A DNA stretch of 64,000 bases from contig NC_090730.1 of assembly GCF_036898095.1 (NCBI RefSeq), positions 29,250,219-29,314,218 on the forward strand, in the 5' to 3' direction. Position 1 is the stretch's first letter. Each line of letters opens with the position of its first letter. A program made the position numbers and the translations under genes. Below are positions 1 to 9,480 of the stretch, piece after piece. Below the pieces are notes generated by a model. The model was given only the letters and a program-made list of their open reading frames with translations, made no database searches and was not told the DNA's origin. Source of the DNA: Palaemon carinicauda. Its lineage: Eukaryota; Arthropoda; Malacostraca; Decapoda; Palaemonidae.

Positions 1-11
1 AGAGAGAAAAG

Positions 12-1862
12 ATGCGTTTAAAGGACTGTATAAGGAGATTTAAAAACAAGATTGTAAGAAGAAATATAGAGAATAAAAAGAAAATTGACAGACTTGAAAA
101 GGAGCTTCTACGAAAACAAGAAATCAACGCTAGTTTGATAGGTCTTTATGGAAAGAAGGAAAATAAGATGACCAAGAATAGCAAGGATCAGAAGGAGAAG
201 AAGAATGGAAAGGAGGAAAAACAGAATACCAATAATCAGAGGAATAAGGGGGAGAAGGGGAAGAGAAAAAATAAAGAAAAATTAAACAAGGACAAGGAAG
301 AGAATAGAAAAAGCGAGAGGCTAAAAAGGGATATACAACAATTAATGGAAAACGTAAACAATTCGGAGAGTATTGACAGAACATCAAAAATCTCTCCAAA
401 AAAGATCAGAACAGGGCAACCACTCAATGGAACCTTCATTGAACAAGAAATCGTTGATCATATAAACAATGGCACTCCCCTATGGGATAGAGAAAAATAC
501 CCATATTACCGTAAATGTGACTCGCTTATGGTGGACCATCACAATAACCCAAAAATGCCCATCCAAGTCTTCCGTTTAAAGTTCGATTGTGGCAAGTGCT
601 ACTTGGGCCACTTTCTCAATCAAATTCTTAGACCCTTGGTTGGATTTGATTACCTGGAATATTTAATCTGCCCTGTATGTATTAGAATAAGTTTTGATAC
701 ACAAAGGTGGGAAGAGTTTCTGAAAGATAGGCAGGAAAGGGAGGAGGAGTATCACAAGCAGAATGAAAGGAGTCAGGAGGAAGAGCAGGCGAAGAAGACA
801 ACTGACCCTAATCGTCAAAAGGAACAAGAGGAGATAATAGCAAGATTGAATATAGAAATTAAGCGTTTAGGTTTTCGTATAGAGATTCTTTACGAAAGGA
901 TGGCCAAAGGCATTAGAAACACTAACAAAGAGGTCAAAAGGCTTCAAAAGGAGCTCCGACGAGAAGATAAAATCAACGCTCGTTTGGTGGGGCTTTATGG
1001 AAAGGATGAGGAGACCTCCTCACATTCATCACTTGATTCTTCCTCCTCACATTCATCACCTGGTTCTTCCTCCTCACAGTCACCACTTTATTCTTCCTCC
1101 TCACGTTCATCACTAGATTTTTCCTTCTCAAATTCATCACTTTATTCGTCCTCCTCACATTCATCACTTGGTTTTTCTTCCTCACATTCATCACTTGAAT
1201 TCCCCCTCTTCTTAAATCCACCAGAATCCTCCCCTTTCTTAAAGGCAGTCTTCTCAAAAACAACACCAGAATCCTCCCCTTTCTTAAAGTCACTCTTCTC
1301 ACAAACACCACCAGAATCCTCCCCTTTCTTAAAGCCACTCTTCTCACAAACACCACCAGAACCCTCCCCTTTCTTAAATCTACCCTTCTCACAACCACCA
1401 CTAGAGATTCAAGATATGCTTCGGAGGAATTATGAAGAATGGGATGAAAAGGACGACAACCCGGGATCCTGCAAAATTGTCGTGCTAGAGAGGTATCTTG
1501 ACAGGGAATCACTGTACCCGTTTCGCCATATAATGCATACCACCGTGAAATTCCAATGGGAGTCCAAGGAGCGATACTTTGAAGGGTTACCAGAAAAAGA
1601 CAATGAAGATAATAAATGGTTGATGCCCTTTTACAGAAAAACATCTCCTAAATTTGAGTTCTTTGAAAAGGATGAATACCAGCTAGAAAACCTGACACCA
1701 CGGCAGGTCTATGAGGCAATGACTGAACTCTATAAACCGTGGAATTTGAAAAGGTACCATCTTATGACAAACAATTGTCAATCCATGCTTAGAGAGCTTC
1801 TAGAACATCTAGGAGTTGAAATACTTGAGACAAACAGGCTTATAAGATGGCAGCATGTGTAA
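12..1862 (+). CDS. Unrecognised 616-residue protein with coiled coils, four-Cys motif, Ser/Pro repeats and His...NNCQ C-terminus
   Basis: I do not recognise this protein. Seen: a Lys/Glu-rich coiled-coil-like start (about residues 9-50) ending in a GLYGK motif, then a very charged stretch to about residue 120. Cys pairs at 193/196 and 220/223 could bind zinc. A second copy of the coiled-coil/GLYGK module lies at about 288-330, followed by Ser-rich repeats (about 334-397) and Pro-rich repeats built on ESSPFLK (about 399-463). The last 150 residues look globular, with His509 in a hydrophobic strand and Cys589 in TNNCQ. Papain-like folds of the PPPDE and LRAT types use a His and an Asn-Cys of this kind, so such a fold is a guess. 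There is no stop upstream of the first ATG inside the window, so the true start may lie further left. It is intronless and could be a host gene or an uncharacterised element ORF. Confidence 0.6.
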   Translation: MRLKDCIRRFKNKIVRRNIENKKKIDRLEKELLRKQEINASLIGLYGKKENKMTKNSKDQKEKKNGKEEKQNTNNQRNKGEKGKRKNKEKLNKDKEENRKSERLKRDIQQLMENVNNSESIDRTSKISPKKIRTGQPLNGTFIEQEIVDHINNGTPLWDREKYPYYRKCDSLMVDHHNNPKMPIQVFRLKFDCGKCYLGHFLNQILRPLVGFDYLEYLICPVCIRISFDTQRWEEFLKDRQEREEEYHKQNERSQEEEQAKKTTDPNRQKEQEEIIARLNIEIKRLGFRIEILYERMAKGIRNTNKEVKRLQKELRREDKINARLVGLYGKDEETSSHSSLDSSSSHSSPGSSSSQSPLYSSSSRSSLDFSFSNSSLYSSSSHSSLGFSSSHSSLEFPLFLNPPESSPFLKAVFSKTTPESSPFLKSLFSQTPPESSPFLKPLFSQTPPEPSPFLNLPFSQPPLEIQDMLRRNYEEWDEKDDNPGSCKIVVLERYLDRESLYPFRHIMHTTVKFQWESKERYFEGLPEKDNEDNKWLMPFYRKTSPKFEFFEKDEYQLENLTPRQVYEAMTELYKPWNLKRYHLMTNNCQSMLRELLEHLGVEILETNRLIRWQHV

Positions 1863-1964
1863 GGAGATTGTACTGAAAAGTCAGCATGAAGTTGCAAAAG
1901 AATCTTCAATTTGAGAGAGGATGCCCATACTAGATTGGCACGGGGAATACAGATAAAGTTAGCA

Positions 1965-2210
1965 GAAAGAGAAGGAGAATGGAAGGGAGCAAAATAAGAA
2001 AAAAACGAATACCAAGAATCTGGAAGAGAAGGCGAATGGAAATGAGAAGCAGGAGAAGGAAAAAGAAAAGGACGAGGAAAAGAAGAAACAACATACTAAC
2101 AAGAATCCTAAGAAAGAGGAGGATAAGAAGATGGGTAGATGGAAAACGCTGGCCAGAAACATCGACCCCACACAAAAGTGGGAAAAGATGCAGACAAAGT
2201 AGGAGCAAAA
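1965..2210 (+). pseudogene. Lys/Glu-rich remnant fused to an RTE-like LINE 3' tail
   Basis: One frame stays open through a Lys/Glu/Asn-rich stretch resembling residues 50-110 of the preceding large ORF, then into sequence encoding WKTLARNIDPT. That phrase matches the C-terminal tail seen in the RTE-like LINE copies at 5.6 kb and 8.6 kb (both minus strand), followed by the same Gly/Lys/Asp-rich end. It looks like a decayed partial duplicate of the upstream gene joined to a LINE 3' end of about 75 bp (roughly 2136-2210). Whether it is expressed cannot be judged. Confidence 0.4.
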
Positions 2211-2409
2211 GAAACATAAAATTACTTTATATATCGAAATTGATATGAAACCCAAGACAGTAAATACTTTTGAGGATCAAAATGAGATTAATTTGTGCGG
2301 TGGATCGAGATGATTCGCAAAGTTCTTAGTCTCTATTACACAATATGAAAGAAAAGACCAAGAAAAAATAAACAGACATCTTAATGTTGTCTAAGCAACC
2401 TGACAATTA

Positions 2410-3690
2410 AGAGGATGGCAAGTGCATTCCTGCCTTCTGGGTCAAAAGAAATAATCTTCAATATAGACTCAGCAGATGGAAGAAGTCCCACTTGTTCTAG
2501 TATGCAATGTTCCTTGATAAAGATTCACCTGTACTGTTTCTTTATCATGTGGATGGATGCAGAAAAAACAAGTGTGATATCTTTTAGTATGCTGTGTCCC
2601 CTGACGGAGATTCCACAGTACTGGAATAGTGGATCAGGAGTTTTTGTGATTATGGTAACAAAGTACCTTAAGGATCAAGGATTTTTAGGAGATAAACTGT
2701 CAATGGCAAGTGCATTCCAGCCTTCCGGGTCAAAAGAAATAATCTACAATATGGACTCAGCAGAGGGAAGAAGTCTCCCTTGTTCTAGTATGCACTGTTC
2801 CTTGATAAAGATTCACCTGTACTGTTTCTTTATCATGTGGATGGATGCAGAAAAAAACAAGTGTGATGTCTTTTAGTATGCTGTGTACCCTGAAGGAGAT
2901 TCCAGTAATTGAATACCGGATGAAGAGTTCGTGCGCTTATGGTAACTAAGGATCTTCTGGATCAAGGACAATTAAGAAATAAACTGTCAATGCCAAGTAT
3001 ATTCCAGCCTTCTAGGGCGCTTATGGTAACTAAGGATCTTCTGGATCAAGGACAATTAAGAAATAAACTGTCAATGCCAAGTATATTCCAGCCTTCTAGG
3101 GCAAATGGAATAATCTACAAGATGGACTCAGCAGAGGGAAGAAGTCTCACTTGTTTTAGTATGCAGTGTTCCTTGGTAGAATCACTTGTACTTTTTATCA
3201 TGTGAACAATTGTAGAAATGAAAAGTGGGAAGTCTTTTAGTATGGTGTGTCCCCTGAAGGAGATTTCATTGTTTTGAAATAGTAAAACAACGGTTTGTGG
3301 TTAGGTTATGACAACTGAGAACCTTCTGGATCAAGAGCCATTGAGAGACAAAGTGGCAATGCCCAGTAGATTTTAGCCATCCAGGTCAAAGGAAATAATT
3401 TACAAGATGGACTCAGCAGAGGGAAGAAGTCTCACTTGTTCCAACATGCAGTGTTCCTATGGTAAATATTAACTTGTACTGTTTCTTTATAATGTATAAA
3501 ATGCAAAAGTAAAAAGTGTTAAGTCTTTTAGTATGCTGTATCCCTTGAAGGAGATTCCTTTGTACTGGAATAGTGCATCAAAATTTTGTGGTCTTGGTTA
3601 TGGTAACTGAAGACCTTCTGGATAAAAAATACCAAGTGTATTCCAGCCTTCCAGGTCAAAGAGAATACTGAACAAGATGGACTCAGCAGA
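2410..3690. repeat. Tandem array of ~288-bp units
   Basis: The phrase ATGGCAAGTGCATTCC and its variants recur at about 2415, 2703, 2990, 3074, 3359 and 3630, giving a unit of about 285-288 bp. The extra spacing at 2990/3074 comes from an 84-bp direct duplication (2933-3016 repeated at 3017-3100). Landmarks in each unit include GATGGACTCAGCAGA and CCTGAAGGAGATTCC. Both strands are unusually free of stops and the period is 96 codons, but no protein family was recognised. Related units recur at 7.9-8.4 kb. Confidence 0.8.
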
Positions 3691-5040
3691 CAGAACCCAG
3701 CCACTGATTAAGACATTTTTGGAGGGCACAGAGGGGTATTCAAAATTAAGTTTCTTGTAACAATACAGTGTATACAATATTTATTTCATAGCCACAAACC
3801 ATTAAAGTTTTCTTAGACACAAACCACTATTTTATTTCAACATTAATCGAAAGAATGAAAGGTTGAGCAAATGATAAGTTTTGCTTTAAAGTGTTCATTG
3901 TATCGTAGATAATTACTCAAATTGTCTGACTGTCGAGTTACAAACTTTAAGGCATTCGTTAAGGGTAGGCTCACCTTTCAAGGGGTGCCAATCGTAAAAA
4001 ATATTTCCCAAAAATACACTAATCAAGACACGCTAATGAAATTTTCAGGCATTATTAGCACTATAATAAGGCATATCCTCTGTAAGTTTCATCATCCTAC
4101 AGGGAAAATAAAGGATTTTATGAATAAAAATGTGAAAATCGGAGCTAGCGACTTAAAAGTTATTTGGTGACCAGTGAGAAACTAAGGTCTTGAATTGAAA
4201 TTCGCTCTGACATTATGTTTGTTTATCCACCTGGAACAAGCACACAAAGTTTTATCAAAATCGAACAGTAAATAAGCACACAGCAAGAAAAAAACGAGCA
4301 ATAACTTTAGTGAAAGCCCGGCTGGTGATGGAGGGATACCTAGAAATAAATATTCACCAAAAATTAAAGTTTCGATTTAGGGAAAAAACCTTCTGTGTTT
4401 TTCTAGGTATTATGTCACTTGATGGCCTAAAACATCTAAATATTATATTACTTAAGGCATAAGAGCAGGACAAGCAAAGAAATACACCCCTCTCCCGAAA
4501 AAGAAAAAACGAGAAATTACGATTTTTGTCTGATGACGAAAATATTGGATATAAAATCATAGTCAACCCTAAGTACATTTTCTTTGATGTCACTGATATG
4601 AGAAAACGCCTTTGAACAGTTTTTAAGGGGTAAACTATAAATATTAGAAAATTACTAATGATATTTCGTATTTTTACTATTAACATAAGGGGGGCGTTGA
4701 TGACCAGGGGGGGCATTATAGAAGCTGGAGATGAATTCTACACATATCACGGCCTTCTGATAGGCAAAAGGAAGACTTTTAGCAAAGAAAAAAAATGGCA
4801 AAAATCACCCTCTCATCGTGGAGACAACCGCTCCTGTGTACCCCTGATACAGTTTTTTTTAATTATCTTATTTTTTGACATTAAATGAGGTTTTTTATGA
4901 TTAATTTTAATGACACTATGTATGTGCCTTTGATTGAATATAATTTATGTATCATACTTCCTGTAAAAATATTTGCATAGTGTTGTTTACCAAATAAAGA
5001 TTCTCTATAAATACTTTCCTTTCTCATTCATTGTCAGTAA
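3691..5040. other. AT-rich stretch without recognisable gene
   Basis: Short ORFs exist on both strands (for example near 3922-4170 and 4354-4716). None has recognisable domains or a composition that suggests coding. No terminal repeats, LTRs or tandem repeats were identified. Confidence 0.5.
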
Positions 5041-5066
5041 ATAGCAGTTGTGTGGTTTTTCAGAGA

Positions 5067-5450
5067 ATGGCTCAATATGAAATTAGCAGGTTATGAAAAT
5101 TCAAAAAGGAGTGTCGTCGTCGGGGACTAGAAGAGCAACCGTTTTATGAAATGACCCAAGCTTCGAGGTCAGTTTTCACAATTGCTTCAAGATTCAGGGT
5201 TGCAAGATAGGGCTAGCCAATCTCGAACAGCCCTTACTAGTGCTAAACGTGCAATAAGGCATGGAGAGCTTCGACAACTGCATGAGTTGAAGAAAGCGCT
5301 TCATAAGGAAGGACCAAGAAAAACTAGTATGTTGAAAGTCTCACATACTGAACATATCTATCAACAGAGAAGCTCATCTCAATAACATTGACACCAATAG
5401 GAAAAATTTTTGATCAGTTACGCCAAAAGAAAAGAAGTATCAAAGCAAAT
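5067..5450 (+). pseudogene. Host-gene-like pseudogene fragment, family not recognised
   Basis: A conserved-looking protein segment is split across frames. The first part reads KECRRRGLEEQPFYEMTQ after an in-frame stop. The second part, in another frame, is Ala/Arg/Lys-rich and helical, with RHGELRQLHELKKAL around 5245-5300, then runs into Asn/Arg-rich sequence with further breaks. The residue pattern looks like an ordinary cellular helical protein rather than a transposon product. It is preceded by a pyrimidine run ending in CAG at about 5050-5063, which could be a splice acceptor or chance. I could not name the family. Confidence 0.4.
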
Positions 5451-5594
5451 AATTGGAAAAACTGATAACGCTGTCAGTGGATTCCTAATGGCTGACAGAT
5501 TAATTTGACGGCATTAGACGAGCTCACAATATTGCAATTTTTGCAATTAAAATAGTACAGATTATTTTCATCTTTTGTCTGGCAACAGTTGATT

Positions 5595-7890
5595 TTTGCC
5601 GAATTTCGAGTTTTTCTTTGTCTGCATCTTTTCCCACTTTTATGTGGGGTCGGTGTTTCTGGCCAGCATTCTCCATCTACCGCTATCCCACACTTCATCA
5701 ACGGTTAATCCCTTTGATTGAGGTCATCTGTGATACAGTCTATCCACCTTCGCTTTGGTCTCCCTCTCCTTCTCGTTCCCTGTACCTCCATTTCATCACT
5801 CTCCTCCTAGTATACTGTTCATTTCTTCTCATGACATGACCATACCACCTCAGTCTACTTTCTTGGATCTTATCTGATAGTTTTCTAACTACTGTGGTAC
5901 CCCTAATTACCTCATTCCGTGTCTTATCTCTTCTTGTCACCCCACACATCCATCTCAACATTTTCATCTCTGCCACATCCAGCTTCTTCTCTTCTGTCTT
6001 CTTTATTGCCCATGTCTCCGCTCCATACATCATTGCCGGTCTCACAACTGTCCTGTGTACTTTACCCTTCAACTTAGCCCTTATTTTCCTATTGCATAGT
6101 ATTCCACACACTTTTTCCAATTCTTCCATCCTGCTTGTAGGCTGTGGTTTATTTCTACCCCCAGGTCACCATCCTCTGCAACTGTGGATCCTAAATACTT
6201 GAAATTTTCAACTCTTTTCAATCTCTCTCATTGTAAACTAAATTTCCCATTTTTCATTTCCAATTAAGAGCTCAATGCAGACCCCTAATGTAGTCCCACA
6301 TTTACTGGGAAACTTTGTTAGGCCTATACTGCTCTTAACATTTGCTTCTACCCTCTCATACATATCTTGGGTGATTCTGACGTATTTCTCAGGGACTCCC
6401 TTTTCTCTCCTGACGTGGTACTCGATCGTATGCCTTCTCCATGTCAATAAAGACCATTTGTAATCCTTTCTGTTTCTCCCGATGTTTTCCTATCATCTGC
6501 CTCAAAGCAAATATTGCTTCTATAGTCCCTCTTCCAGGCATGAATTCAAATTGTTCCTCACCAATTGTTGTTTCATCTCAAGAGACTCCTCTCAATGATC
6601 TTCTCCCATATTTTCAAAGTATGGCTTATCAACTTTATGCCTCTGTAGTTACCACATTCCTGGATGTCTCCCTTCCCATATAGATGGGAATGATTAGGCT
6701 TCTTCTCCATTCCTCTGGCATCTTTTCCTGATTGAAGATCTTCTGCATCAGGTCCCACAAGATATCTATGCCTTCCTCTACAAGACTCTTCCATACCTCT
6801 ACTGGTATATTACCCGGTCCTACAGCTTTACCATTTCTCATCTTCTTTACTGCTTGTTCTACTTCTCTTCTAGTCACTCCTATGGTAACTGCCTCGTTTG
6901 GGAGTCCATCTTCAAATACTGCTCTTGGGTTCTCCTGACTAATAGTCCTTCAAAATAACTTTCCCACCTTCTTTTAATTTCAGTCTCTTCTGCTAGAACT
7001 ATACCATTGCTATCTTTTATTAGCCTTATCTGTGTCAGGTCTTTAGATGCAGCATCTCGGGCCTTAGCAATTCGTAATATTTTCTTCTCTCCTTCTGGTG
7101 TTTCCATCTCTTTATACACTTCATGTAATGTGTCTGCCTTCGCCTTTGCTACTGCTCTTCTTGCTTCTTTCTTTACCTGTTTATAGTTTTCTTTATCCTG
7201 CTCTTGTCTTGATAGATCTGCCTTCTTCTTGTCTTCTTTCTTAGTTTTTACCCGTTCTTGCACCTCATCATTCCACCACCACAATTCTTTATCATTTGGG
7301 GGTCTTCTTTCTGATGACTTTCCAAGTATTTCCTCACCAATCCTTAGAATCACTTTACTATTCTCGGTCCACCATTCTTGTACATCCTCATGTAACATTA
7401 CTGCTTTCAGCACTCTTTCCTTAAACAAGACTCTCAGTTCTTCCTCTTTCAATTTCCACCACTTAATCTTTGGGTCCATTCTCGTCTTTCTGCCTCTTCT
7501 ACAATTCCTTAGTATGCAATCAATTACCACTAACTTGTGTTGAGCTGCTATACTCTCCCCATTTATCATGCAATTTCTAACCTACATCAAATGGTCTCTC
7601 TTACACAGCAGGAAATCTATCTGGCTCTCCCTGCTACCGCTACTTGAAGTAATCAGTCTGTTAATCTTTTTCTCAAAGAAGGTGTTGATCATTGCTAGGT
7701 AAACAGCCACTGCAAAATCAATCACTCTTTCCCCCCCATCATTTCTCTCATCCACACCCTAACCTCCATGCACTCTCTCTATACCTTCCCTACTTATTCC
7801 CAAGTGGCCATTCAGATCTCCTATAATTGCCCTTTCCATTGCAGGAATTATTCCAAGCTCCTGGTCCATCTCCTCCCAGGAGATGGACCA
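5595..7890 (-). pseudogene. RTE-like non-LTR retrotransposon, 5'-truncated, internally deleted and frameshifted
   Basis: Read on the minus strand, the 5' end encodes the back half of an APE-type endonuclease (GDLNGHLG near 7820, then a region ending in a QIDFLL-like phrase). A Lys/Glu-rich linker follows (6880-7569), then the start of a reverse transcriptase (MRNGKAVGPGNIPVEVWK near 6800-6850; CGNYRGIKLISHTLKIWEK near 6590-6660). The block that should carry the Y/F-A-D-D catalytic motif is missing: the frame at 6240-6447 runs straight into the C-terminal region at about 6130. The end (5740-6129) holds the usual post-RT domain (MYGAETWAIKK, LRWYGHVMRR). Several frameshifts are present. Family assignment rests on these motifs, and it is certainly inactive. 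Confidence 0.8.
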
Positions 7891-7904
7891 ATGCAGAACA
7901 AACA

Positions 7905-8440
7905 CTGTATCTGTATCTCCTGAAGGAGATTCCCTTGTACTGGAAGAGTGGGTCAAATGTTTGTGGGTTTGGCTATGGTACCTATGGACCTTCTGCATCA
8001 AGGGCCATTGAAAGAAAGTCAATCTCAATTGCATTCCAGCCTTCCAGGTCAAAGAGAATAATCTTCAAGATGGATTCAGTATACAGTGTTCCTTGATAAA
8101 GATTCACTTGTACAGTTTCTTTATCATGTGGACAAATGCAGAAGTAACAAGTGTGGAGTCTTTAAGTACGTTGAGTCCCCTGAAGGAGATTCCAATGTTC
8201 TGGAATAGTGGAACAAAACTTTGTGGGTCTGGTTATGGTAAGCAAGGTCCTTCTGGATCAAGAGCCATTGAGAGAAACTGTTAATGCCAAGTGTATTCCA
8301 GCCTTCCAGGTCAAAGGGAATAATCTGCAAGTTGGACTCGACAGAGAGAAGAAATCTTACTTGTTCCAGTATGCAATGTTCCTTGATAGAGATTAACCTG
8401 TACTCTCTTTATCATGTGGAAAAATGCAGAAGAAACTGGT
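7905..8440. repeat. Second cluster of the ~288-bp repeat
   Basis: Two units of the family seen at 2.4-3.7 kb are present, with CCTGAAGGAGATTCC at about 7918 and 8176 and the GCATTCCAGCC-type landmark near 8032 and 8290. They abut the truncated LINE on the left and a DIRS-like 3' flank on the right. Confidence 0.7.
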
Positions 8441-8441
8441 A

Positions 8442-8525
8442 AAAAACCTTGACACCTCACTAAAAGGAAAACATTGTGTAATACACTAGTAGCAGCCTGA
8501 GCAACCTGTGTGGTTTGAGGAACTA
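8442..8525 (-). mobile_element. DIRS family A/B 3'-region fragment
   Basis: This short stretch matches 33310-33390, with shared phrases such as CTTGACACCTC and GCCTGAGCAA. The 33-kb match lies in the 3' region of a minus-strand DIRS element, next to its terminal repeat. The orientation here is the same. Confidence 0.45.
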
Positions 8526-8529
8526 GCAA

Positions 8530-9030
8530 TTTGACTGTCTCCTCTTTTTCTTCTTTGTCTGCATCTTTTCCCACTTCTATGTGCGGTCCATGTTTCTGGA
8601 CAGCATTCTCCATCTACCTCTGTCCCACACTTCATCAACGGTTAATCCCTTTGATCGAAGGTCATCCTTGATACAGTCCACCCACCTTCGCTTTGGTCTC
8701 CCTCTCCTTTTCCTTCCCTGTACCTCCATTTTTATCAGTCTCCTCCCAATATATTGTTTATTTCTTCTCATGACATGACCATAGCACCTCAGTCTACTTT
8801 TTTGGATCTTATCTGATATTTCTGTAACTCTTGTGGTACCCTTATCTTATCTCTTCATGTCATCCCACACATCCATCTCAACATTCTCATCTCTGCCACA
8901 TCCAGCTTCTTCTCTTCTGTCTTCTTTATTGCCCTTGTCTCCGCTCCATACACCATTGCTGGTCTCACTACTGTCCTGTGTACTTTACCTTTCAACTTCA
9001 CCCCTATTTTCCTGTCACATAGTACTCAAT
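8530..9030 (-). pseudogene. RTE-like LINE 3'-end fragment
   Basis: The minus strand encodes the C-terminal end of the RTE-like ORF (HVMRRNKQYIGRRL, GRPKRRWVDCIKDDL, GRWRMLSRNMD). It is closely related to the copy at 5.6-6.1 kb and has the same 3' sequence (TTTGTCTGCATCTTTTCCC on the plus strand). Homology stops near 9026, so this is a strongly 5'-truncated insertion, typical of target-primed reverse transcription. Confidence 0.75.
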
Positions 9031-9480
9031 TATTTTTTGCTTTATACCTCACTTAGTTTGCCTAATATCTACCTGGTTCTTTGGTCACTCACAGATTAAA
9101 GGTAGATAATGAGTATTACCTTGAAAAAAATATCCATATCTTAAAATAATATACGAAAAAATACGAGTTGAAGTGAAAAGAGCGCTGATAGAACTTTATA
9201 CAAGTTTTTTTATATTCTGTTTTTTACCTACAAATTTCATCCAAACGTAGATGAAAATACTGTAATTGGATTTTGTAGAAAAAATCCTCTTGAAAGTCAT
9301 GAAACTAAAATTAAAGCAAGGAAGGAAAATATTGGTAAAATATTTGTCTTTGTAACAAACTCGATATCATTGCAAATTTAGGTGACGTTTTGTCGATGCA
9401 TCCCGCCCACCCACGATTACTCGTCATCAAAATATTCCAATACTCATCATGAGACGTTTTTATTTTTTCCTTCGTAGCTC
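9031..9480. other. AT-rich spacer, nothing recognised
   Basis: No ORF, terminal repeat or tandem repeat was identified between the LINE tail and the next DIRS element. Confidence 0.5.

Noticed and set aside
973..1644. 223-residue minus-strand ORF rich in Arg/Val
   Set aside because: It is a shadow of the Ser/Pro repeats in the plus-strand ORF and has no independent motif.
3922..4170. 82-residue ORF as a gene
   Set aside because: There is no recognisable domain, it sits in AT-rich sequence, and ORFs of similar size occur by chance nearby on both strands.
4354..4716. 120-residue minus-strand ORF
   Set aside because: Hydrophobic and Lys/Arg mixtures are typical of AT-rich random translation. 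No membrane-protein pattern or homologous motif was recognised.
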